Below, piece after piece: positions 55,620-64,000 of a stretch of 64,000 bases of DNA. The position numbers were made by a program, and so were the translations under genes. Within the stretch, counting starts at the first letter, position 1, and every line of letters begins with the position of its first letter. The notes under the pieces were generated by a model, which worked only from the letters and a program-made list of their open reading frames with translations, made no database searches and had not been told where the DNA came from. Origin of the DNA: Ashinkailepas kermadecensis (Eukaryota > Arthropoda > Thecostraca > Neolepadidae); contig JAOTOM010004838.1 of NCBI GenBank assembly GCA_034440615.1, positions 124,001 through 188,000 on the forward strand. The letters are read 5' to 3'.

Positions 55620-55847
55620 CTGTTATTTGTAAAGATGGCATTTCACTAACATCACGAGCTAACAAAACTACAAAATCCAAAGTACATCGTTTGTTAGTCA
55701 CAAACTACAAAGAAATGTGTGTTATTACATCGTCTGAATTTCACCAAGGTTGTCGGGTGTCCACAATCTTGGTAAATACACCGCTTGCGATAACACACGT
55801 TCTAGGCTGTGAATTTTGGTGGAGAGCAGTAGCAGTAAAGTAAACAT

Positions 55848-55945
55848 GCAGGGGCGTCGATTTGTATCCTTTTGTGGGGGCCATGGCCCCACCAATGTTG
55901 ATCTTGCCCCCCTCCCCCCCCCCAATGTTGATTTGGGCCCCCCAA
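55848..55945 (+). repeat. G-rich/C-rich transposon terminus
   Basis: caggggcgtcgatttg followed by gtgggggccatggccccacc and C-runs. The start resembles that at 32619. Confidence 0.45.
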
Positions 55946-57464
55946 TAACCTATGCTATTTGTATGTTGATAAAAAAGCTAAAAGAAAAAAGAAGAAAAAC
56001 ACCATGTTAGGTACATAGAAAACTTAGTTGATGTTAACCAGCACACTTTGTACTGAAAAGAAACAGATTTGGATTAGATAGTGGACTGACTCTCCACCTT
56101 TTGCTACAAAATTCAAAATTGTGCGCAAAAAAACAACAAAATAGCTGGATTTCCTTCCACTGTGGAAGGAAAACTTACAGCATAAAATGTTGAGATTCGC
56201 TGATGATGATGAAATTTAAACCAGATTGTCTGAAAAAAAATGTAAAACCACAAAACAACAATTACATTGTCATACTGATGCTTTTACACACCACCAATAG
56301 CAAAACCACAAGCATATGGAGCTTGAACAGGATTCATTCCTTTCTTAATTTCCAGTCATTGTCAAACTTGCATTGTCCAGTGAACAACAATCACAGTTAT
56401 CATTGAGATTGTGGATATGCAAACTAGAATTATCTTCAGCAGCACACCCATCACACTATCAGCTTGATATTTACCTAGGTACCTACCTACATGCCCAATG
56501 ACAATGTGCACCATTCAATATTGATATGGGGAAAAACGAGAGCCATGTGTGGTCCAATCTACCAGTTTATGATATCATGAAAGAGAAAAGTCAGCAAGAA
56601 GCTGCATGGACACTGCATTATAATTGGCATTCCTAAACAAAGGAAAAATAAATATATGGCTCACATGACTCTAAAGCAAACCTTACAGTCATACAAGACA
56701 AATGCTATACAAGAAATAGCCTTGACAAGACCAATGTCTGGAATTGCGCATTAAACGCTGCAAAAATACCATTATTTTAAAAGGTACACCAAAGTTCGCC
56801 TTCAAGCCTAGGTGACGTCACAGCTTTTTCCTCATATATTGCGGAAATTGGTAGCATTAGGCATGTTTCAATTTCGCTGCGCATGGGGTGGGGGGGGGGA
56901 GTTATTTTTTAGGCATGCCGGACCATAGAGGTCACTTGCACTGCCTTTAAAGCGAGTACGTTACATGAATGTCTATAAAAGCGAGTGTTTGCGATCAAGG
57001 TGCAGGCAGGTGGACGTTTGGTTAAGGGAATTTTACGTTATAGTTTGTGTGATATTTTAGGTGCTGAAGGCGGGGCTGGGATGGGGACATCTCCCTGATG
57101 TCTAGATGGTTTTAATTTTTATTTACTCCTCAACAAAGTAATTTGTAGTTTGCGTGGGGGTGGGGCTGCGCATGAGACATACGAAGTTTATGCATTGCCC
57201 ATATAGTTTTGCACGCTATATGATTTTTTGGTCTCGACAAAGCGGAGGACTACCCTGTATTAGTATTTTGCATGCTGGCGCAGCTAGGCATAGTCCGAGA
57301 ATGCTTTCACTGAGGCGTTTGAGTGAGGGAAGACAATACCACCCAACAATAACCAGGAATTAGCAGCAATATAGTAATTACATGTTCGAAGTTGAAAATT
57401 TCCTGTCTCCCTCCTTGAAAAATAGAATTGAGTATAGCGGCCACCGGTCGTGATGTCTGTTCTT
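55946..57464. other. No gene recognised
   Basis: AT-rich, apparently unique DNA. A short run of G lies at 56890. Nothing splice-bounded was found. Confidence 0.3.
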
Positions 57465-57800
57465 CAGAACATCCCAAACCGTAGCATCCAAAGACAAAAA
57501 ACCAAGTACAAAAATCCTAGAATCTCAAACTAGCGATTGTGATCGACAAATATTACGTAGGTGAGACATTTGTGGTGCAATTGCGCGCGATGTTTAATCC
57601 GGTGGCCAAACTCATGTGAAGTCGCGCTGCTTCATTTTTATACTTCACACCTGATGTGATTGCAGATTGGTGTGATTTTAAGCAGTGAATAACTTGCTGA
57701 TATTTAATTCCCAAGGAAACAATATGGGAAGAAGTTGGCACGTAAGCTTCAACGAGTCCAGTCCGTGCCTTTTTTCTGATTTCTGCACGGTGTTTCTATA
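57465..57800 (+). repeat. Dispersed repeat U, copy 2
   Basis: Partner of 35080-35520, again just upstream of a foldback element. Confidence 0.7.
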
Positions 57801-57839
57801 TTAATGCCAGATACCTAACAGGTACCTACCTACCATATT

Positions 57840-59480
57840 TGAGTATTATTGTGCTTTAAGGTGTTAACAAGACAAGTTTTTACACACATTTTCCTCCATA
57901 GAGCAAACGAATGGGTTAGGTTTGGTGGTAAATTTGTGCTTTAAGATGGTTTAGAATCCTTGGAATTTATCATTTAAATGCAATGTTTATGAAGGTGACT
58001 AAGATGATGGGACCACTCTTTTTCTATGCAAATGCTTACTTTTCAAGTTGTGAGCAAAATAACACCGACAAAGGGTCTTTGAGTTAGGTAGCATAGCATA
58101 AAATAAATGTATAAAAAAATAGAATAAAAATTCAGCACAACCTAACCTAACCTAGCCCATCCTCCCTTTGGAGAAAAATTCAAAAAATTATATTAGGAAA
58201 AGTTAAAGCATTATATGTTCTGAAAATTTTCCAAATTTTAAAATCGAACCCAACCTAACCTAACCTAACATGAGTTGCTCTTGAAGAAAACAAATATTTG
58301 TAAATTTCCAGTTGAAGGCGTTTTTGTTTATTTATTTGGAATTTTTCTTCAGAATACCATCTTCATGAGGGTGACTAAGATGATGGGACCACTTATTTTC
58401 TGTGCAACTGCATTTTTTTTTATTGGCAAAAATTTACAAATTTTTCAACTTAAATAACCGAAACTAATCTAACCTAAACAAACCTAACTCATTTGTTTGC
58501 TTTATGGAGACAAATGTGTGTAAGAACTTTTGTTGGCTGGTTGGTTCGATATTTGGGCTTACCGCCGCATTTACTTTGTTGGTCATACAGCTCCCATAAA
58601 CAACTTTTCTTGTTACTACCTTAAGGCACAATAATGCCGAAGTGTCATAAAAATTGTACAAACATTTTTACAAAACTTGATTTTTTCTTGAAAAGCAGCT
58701 GAGGTTAGGTTAGTTTGGGTTAGGTTTCTTTTTTAATGTTGAGAATTTTCAGAAAATAAATTGCTTCCTGACATTTTCTAATTTTACTTTTGTGATTTTG
58801 TTTTCTCAAAAGGTAGGTTAGGCTAGGCTAGGCTAGGTTTTGATGCATTAAAAAACATTTATTTTTATGCTATGGTACCTAACTCAAAGCCCTTTTGGCA
58901 ATATTTTGCTTACAACCTGAAAAGTAAGCATTTGCACAGAAAATAAGTGGTCATTTAATCTTAGTCACCTTCATAAACATGTATTCTGAAGAAAAATTCC
59001 AAAACATCAACAACAAAAAAACACCTCAAACTGTAAATTTACCAAATTTAAATTTGTGAGGAAACTGTATTGGAATTGTTTTGAAAAGTTTTCCAACTTG
59101 AAAAACCTAAACTAACTTAACTTAACCAAGCCTAACCCATTTGTTTGCTATATGGAGACAAAGGTGTGTAAAAACTTGTCTTGTTACCACCTTAAAGCAC
59201 AATATTACCGGTTTTGTTAGGTTAGGCTAGTTTAGTTTTTTTTTAAGTTGAGAAATTTTTCAAAAATATTCTAAAATTTTCTAAAAATCGGGAATTTTTC
59301 CTTCAAAAGTAGCTGACGTTAGCTTAGGTTAGGCTGCGTTCGGTTTTGTGATTTTGAAAATGTACAGAACGTATAATGCTTAAAATTGTTTTGTAATTTA
59401 ATTTTCATGTTTGTTTTGTCTGCAAAGGGAGGTTAGGATATGCTAGATTAGGTTATGTTCGTTATGGTTATTAGGTTATG
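57840..59480. mobile_element. Foldback element F2 with TTAGG-rich core, with nested partial copies
   Basis: Left arm 57905-58110 and right arm 59045-58840 are inverted copies (gtttatgaaggtgactaaga, gcaaatgcttacttttca, ggttgtgagcaaaata). The core carries cctaacctaacctagcc (58139) and aacctaacctaacctaac (58251) on one side and ggttagg, taggctaggctaggctagg (58812) on the other. A partial arm recurs at 58365-58410 and SINE-like sequence at 58530. Positions 59100-59460 continue with TTAGG-rich repeat DNA. Confidence 0.65.
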
Positions 59481-62179
59481 GTATGAATTCACTAATGAGT
59501 GAATCCATACCATTCCCACTGGAGGCTAAAAGCTCCATCATAATCTTACTCCTATAACGTATATCACAAGAACCCATCTCGATTATACTGCTCACTCAGG
59601 ACACTATAGAAGTCATTTAATGAAAGTGTTACTTCATTACCTGCATTGTTAATGCAAACAGAAAGAAGTCCTTTGAATCATATGCAATGTCCTTCACAGC
59701 AGAGGTAAATTATTCGTGAAATAGGGTGGAATATACCACTTTCCGACTACTCAATCGACATCCTTCTCCAAGAAGTATCGACATCCTGCTTCATGATGCG
59801 TGCTTATGAAGTCTTCGTATCTCCTTTCTAACAGTATCTCGTTCATGCGTATCATGCTCATGCTCTCGATAAGGGATGGTGATACACGAACATTTCGCAA
59901 CGCAATTTCAGGTAAAGGGAAGCCAGTGGTATGGTATAATGGTATCATATAATGCGACATGGTATACAATTACAGTTTCTAGCATAAGTAATTTTCTCGC
60001 TATCCCGAGTATAGCTCTTCCTAAATTATGAATCGCAAAACAAATGATAAACGTACAGAAATAAGTACGCCATTGGATAAAATTTGAGTCTGAAAGACAT
60101 TAAAAGCATTTTACATGACACTAACTCCATGGCAAATTCCGACATCCTACTGTGCTCGTTTCGACATCTCATACCTAACGAAAAATCATTATTTTAACGC
60201 TGCTTCACAGTGCTGCTCCATCCACCTCCAACTCCAACCCTGACCAAACTTCAGGAGCGCATCCATCTCCAAAGCAGCCTGCAGAACAAGGTATGTATTG
60301 CATCAAAAGTACTATGATCTGAATTCCATGGTATCCTTGTTGCCTAATAGTCCATCCTTGCCTATCCATGTACTAGATGTTTGACTTTCCTCAAACTGTC
60401 TGGAGAACTTGGGAGTAAAAATCACGTGTGAGTGATGAAACAGATGAGCTATTCCTATATGCTTATGTTGCAGAATTACATGACACAGTAGCATGCCGAA
60501 TTGGGAGGGGACATTGTGGGCCATTGCCCCTTGACATGTTGTGGGGCCCCCAAGAATCGCGTCGAGCACCCGAAAAAATTGCGTCAGTCTCCTTAATAAT
60601 CCCATTTGGGCCCCCAATAATCGCACCGAGGCCCCGTAGAAACGCATTGGGGCCAAAACGTCACGCAGGGGCTTCTGAAAAGGACGCTGGGGTCTCAAAA
60701 GTTATAATCTGGGCCCCTCAAAATCACCCTGGGGGCTAGAAAGAGTCGTGTTGGGGTTCAAGAAGATCACAACGGAGGCCACAAACGGTCGGGCCGGGAC
60801 CCCGGAAAGTCACCCTGAGCCTAGGGGTACAAAGAAGTCTCGCCCGGATCCCTGACAATCACGCTAGGGGCATGACAGGTTTCACCGAGGCTCCAAAAGT
60901 CTCATTGGGATCACCCAACAAATGAAGCCGGGTCAACGAAAAACAGTCCCGATATGGAAAACCACTGGGGTCCCAATAACCGCTCCAAAAGCCAACAAAA
61001 CGTGTTGCCCCGCCCCCCCCAAAAAAAGAAAGCGTGTCCTAGCTACTTAAGCTCGAGCTAGGGATCCAACAAGTGACCACGGGGCCCCCAAATATCTTGT
61101 TCGGGGTAAAAAAAATTCCGTCGGTAATCCCAAAATTTAATGTCGGTAAACAAAAGCGTACCGAGTTTCGCAACAAGCGACAGGACATTAAAATATGCGC
61201 TCCAGCTAGAAATAATACACGGGGAGCGCTTGGGGCTTCAAAAACAGGATGGTCCCTCAAAAATGGAATTGATCATAAAGAAGGAACAAATAGACCGGAT
61301 ACTAAATAAACACATCGGCGTCTTCGGAAACGCGCCGATACCACAAAAATATCATCGGTGTATAAAAAGGCAACAAAGCTGTAAAAGAAGAGCCGGGTCT
61401 CGAACATGTGCCGGGCCTCAAACAAAAATTGGCTGGAGCCCTAAAAGACATCCATGGAAGAAGAAAAACGTAACAGGTAAAAACGAACACCTAGCTAAGG
61501 TCACGGCTCGGTAGACAATCTGGAAGCTTATTTAACCGAAGAGATGAGGTGCATCAAAGCTCATTGTGTCTGCGGATTTCTTAATCACGATAATATGTGA
61601 GAAGAAGAGAACTAATACATCGAATTGAATTTATCGATTTTTTCCAGCGAGCCGCCATACCAGGCATTCCACATGTCAAATGTGGCACAAGACTATCATG
61701 TGACAGTAATTAGCAAAACGTGGGAAACCTAGCAGAAACCGGAGAAGCGCACGTAGAGTGGCGAATGCGCCGACTGCGCAAGGCGGGTGTACACGTGCAC
61801 GAACTTTGGCGTTTTGGCGACCGGGCGTCATTAATTGGAATGCCTGATATTGCCAAATTTTACATTTTTGAATGATTTTTTTTTCAGGCGTAATTTCAGC
61901 AGTGTGAGGTGACTTTTTAAGGGATACCAAAATAAAAACCTTCAAGCAGGATGGGGGGAGTTAGGGTTGAAATCCGGTGATTTAGAAATAATGGTGGTAT
62001 ATTTGGTCCCCTCCGCAGGACAGTTAATTTGGCCACTAATTATTATACAACAAAAATATAAAGAACCCCTATGAAAAAAAATATATTGGTGGAAATCCGG
62101 GGACGTTTATAAATGGGGGTAGTTGAGCACCTTTCAAATCAGTTTGCCCCTTCTCGCAAATCCTAGGTACGCCACTGTC
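59481..62179 (+). mobile_element. Element X right part, copy 4
   Basis: Order: block shared with 34250-34800 (inverted there), repeat Q (59703-60205), GGGGCCCC-x-AATCGCG unit array (60535-61500), spacer (61505-61880, partner 43830-44200), and right end (61888-62179, partner 45003-45283) finishing at tcctaggtacgccactg. The reverse complement, CAGTGGCGTACCTAGGATTT, is of the type seen at ends of hAT-like and similar DNA transposons. No transposase frame present. Confidence 0.6.
59703..60205 (+). repeat. Dispersed repeat Q, copy 2
   Basis: Partner of 6775-7235. A short duplication of the tcgacatcct phrase (59755 and 59777) distinguishes it from copy 1. Confidence 0.75.
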
Positions 62180-62239
62180 ATGGCATGACATAATTTGACC
62201 TGTTGATGGCTATGATCCGCCGCAAGGGCCCCGGCCCCG

Positions 62240-62755
62240 GTCTCCGGGGCCGGGGTATGTATGTACTCCGCGGCCCCGGTCAGCCACAGTGGACGATTTG
62301 CTCCGTGGCCCCGATCCGCCACAATGGACGGTGTACTCCACGGACCTGATCCGCCACAGTGGACGGTTTGCTCCGCGACCCTGATCCACCACAGTGGATT
62401 ATGTACTCCGCGGCCCTGATCCGCCGCAGTGGACGCTATGCTTCTCGGCCCTAGTCCGTCATAGTAGGTGTGCCCCACGGCACCGGCCCACCACAGTGGA
62501 CGGTGTACTCTGCGACCCTGGTCTGTCACAGTTGATGATGTACTCCGCGGCCCTGGTCCGCCACAGTGGACGGTGTGCTCCGCGGCTCCGGTCCGTTACG
62601 GTGGACCATGTGCTTCGCGGCACCAGTCCGCCAGAGTGGACGGTGTGCTTCGCAGCTCTGGTCCGCCATAGTAGAAGGTGTGCTCCACAGCCCCGGTCCG
62701 CAACAGTGGACGGTTTGCTCTGCGACCCTGGCCCGCCACAGTAGACGTCAGGGTC
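62240..62755 (+). repeat. 35-bp minisatellite
   Basis: About 15 units of the theme CCTGATCCGCCACAGTGGAC followed by GGTGTACTCCGCGGC. Measured spacing is 35 bp at 62345, 62380, 62415 and 62450. A stray pair of units lies at 63025-63075. Confidence 0.9.
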
Positions 62756-62839
62756 GAAAAACGAGTCTTTCCTGGATTTTTGCCATCCATAGCATTATCC
62801 TCTTCGCAAAATTATCCTCCATGTTGTTTCCTCCATGCG

Positions 62840-63025
62840 TTTTCAATTTGGATGTCTGATGGTGTTGTTCGACAATGAATTGCCCTGCGGTAAAGTGCTC
62901 AAGATTCACCTGAAACTTCAAAGTGAGATTCTGATGCCAAGGTTTGAAGGAAAATATCCTCTCCGTATTCCATCATTCAGAAATTGTCCTTTCCTCACCC
63001 AGGATTGCAAAGTATAAGTCCAGCC
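62840..63025 (+). repeat. Dispersed repeat P, copy 2, with open frame
   Basis: Partner of 6585-6765. The frame at 62835-63017 reads VLFDNELPCGKVLKIHLKL then QSEILMPRFEGKYPLRI. It looks protein-like but is unrecognised. Confidence 0.55.
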
Positions 63026-63758
63026 CTGGTAGACGGTGCGTACTCCACGGCCCTGATGAGTCACAGTGAACGGTGTGTGATTAGTCACGGCTTTGCATCA
63101 TCTTTCCGAGCAGTTTCGTGTGCATTAGTTGTCATTTTCTCCGCATTCTACCGTTCACCTTACCATTAGTAGGTAACAATGTCACCCATGTATTAATATT
63201 TACCAATTCGTCACAGCCATTGAATCTGCTTGAGACACAGCTGCTCTTGTTGTGCATTTCGAGCGATGAATATTGATGCCATCAGAAAAGCAAATTCTGT
63301 CAGCAGCGAGACTGACCTTCTTCCACCAGGATAATGATTACAGGTACTGACAGCAGCGCGGCCAGAAATGCATTTGGGTGCGGCATCCTTGTGGCCTTAT
63401 TCGTGTCTATATGAAGACCCCTTACGTCTGCCATGTGTTCCTTCTGTCCGACATTTTGCATCTCTTTATATATGCCCTGTATATGCTTTATGTTTGCTTA
63501 ATATGATAAGGTCCGGTCACACGAAGTCGGGTCATATCGGATCATTGTTCACACAATGTTATGGTATACTACTTCGGTTGCTATAAACCGAATTAACATT
63601 TCAATTCACAAGGAGCAGTAGCGTTCGGCATCAGACAACATTGCGGGTGCAATGTCGCCAAGGCAGCTGACGCGCACATAAATCCCAACTCCACACACAA
63701 GACGGCAGTGTGGAATATGAATAATACTTGACCTGACGTAACACCGTTGACCTTGTCA
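63026..63758. other. No gene recognised
   Basis: Contains the stray minisatellite units at its start. The rest is ordinary spacer. Confidence 0.3.
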
Positions 63759-64000
63759 CATAAAGACATAAAGACATAAAAGATCAGTGCAACTATGAGC
63801 CACAAGGGCCCCTCTTGGTTGCACTTTGGACACTGAACCAGTGCCCACCAAATCTGTCTATCAACCCTCCCTGGAATACAGAAAAACAAGCCCCCTATTC
63901 TTATAATGATTGTCTATGCCGTTTTTAAAGATGTTCAGTGTGTTGCTACTGACAATGGTTCCTGGCAGCTGGTTCCAGTGTTCTACTACCCTGTTAGTGA
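63759..64000 (-). mobile_element. CR1-type LINE of the A/B family, 3' end, running off the window
   Basis: Reverse complement matches the end of LINE B (18560-18800): gtagtagaacactggaacca, aacatctttaaaaa-ggcatag, ggggcttgtttttctgtatt, caagaggggcccttgtggct. Its tail is three (acataaag) units, the microsatellite-type CR1 end. Only the last coding residues and the 3' untranslated part are inside the window. Confidence 0.85.

Noticed and set aside
62240..62755. CRISPR-like array of 35-bp period
   Set aside because: Units are contiguous with no unique spacers. This is a eukaryotic minisatellite.

Overview
The window is from an animal nuclear genome, most likely an arthropod. It has spliced genes with GT-AG introns, CR1-type LINEs, a Penelope-like element, tRNA-derived SINEs and many (AT)n and (GT)n microsatellites. 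It also has repeated short runs of the pentamer TTAGG/CCTAA, the arthropod telomere motif, scattered inside repeats. The order or species cannot be told from the sequence. Most of the window is transposon and satellite DNA, and most long open frames are repeats read through.

Host genes are few, and most are visible only as short exons. (1) At the left edge on the minus strand, three phase-compatible exons (2501-2424, 2326-2265, 1422-1308) encode part of a fibronectin-III-like protein. (2) A lone minus-strand exon lies at 19729-19630. (3) At 48420-48172 (minus) is a small single-exon gene for a secreted glycine-rich peptide, with TATA box and poly(A) signal. (4) On the plus strand, exons 52398-52537 and 53889-54030 encode the C-terminus of an XRCC3-like RAD51 paralogue. 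The intron between them carries a tandem array that duplicates the splice acceptor and start of the last exon six times. (5) A possible THAP-like first exon starts at 54866 beside a CRE palindrome.

Layout: 1-3.2 kb FnIII-like gene with a LINE tail in its intron. 3.2-7.5 kb RNase H LINE remnant, a long-inverted-repeat element and MITE. 7.5-19.3 kb three CR1-type LINEs (A minus, C plus, B plus), the last nested in a foldback element. 20-25 kb microsatellites, Penelope-like fragment and a dispersed repeat. 25-28.4 kb tandem LINE tails and a first GGAGGCCCC-type minisatellite element. 29-32.5 kb Penelope-like GIY-YIG remnant and second copy of the dispersed repeat. 33.2-34.8 kb inverted copy of a degenerate-unit array. 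35-37 kb foldback element and SINE. 37.3-45.3 kb a very large element made almost entirely of short repeats. 46.4-47.3 kb LINE ORF1 remnant. 48-55 kb GC-richer gene-bearing island. 55-63 kb second foldback element, second copy of the large element's right part, and a 35-bp minisatellite. 63.76-64 kb another LINE 3' end.

The host genes do not form a pathway that I can see. The most unusual features are the duplicated splice acceptors in the XRCC3-like gene and a family of kilobase-scale elements built from ordered, diverged short repeats that appear to have moved as whole arrays.
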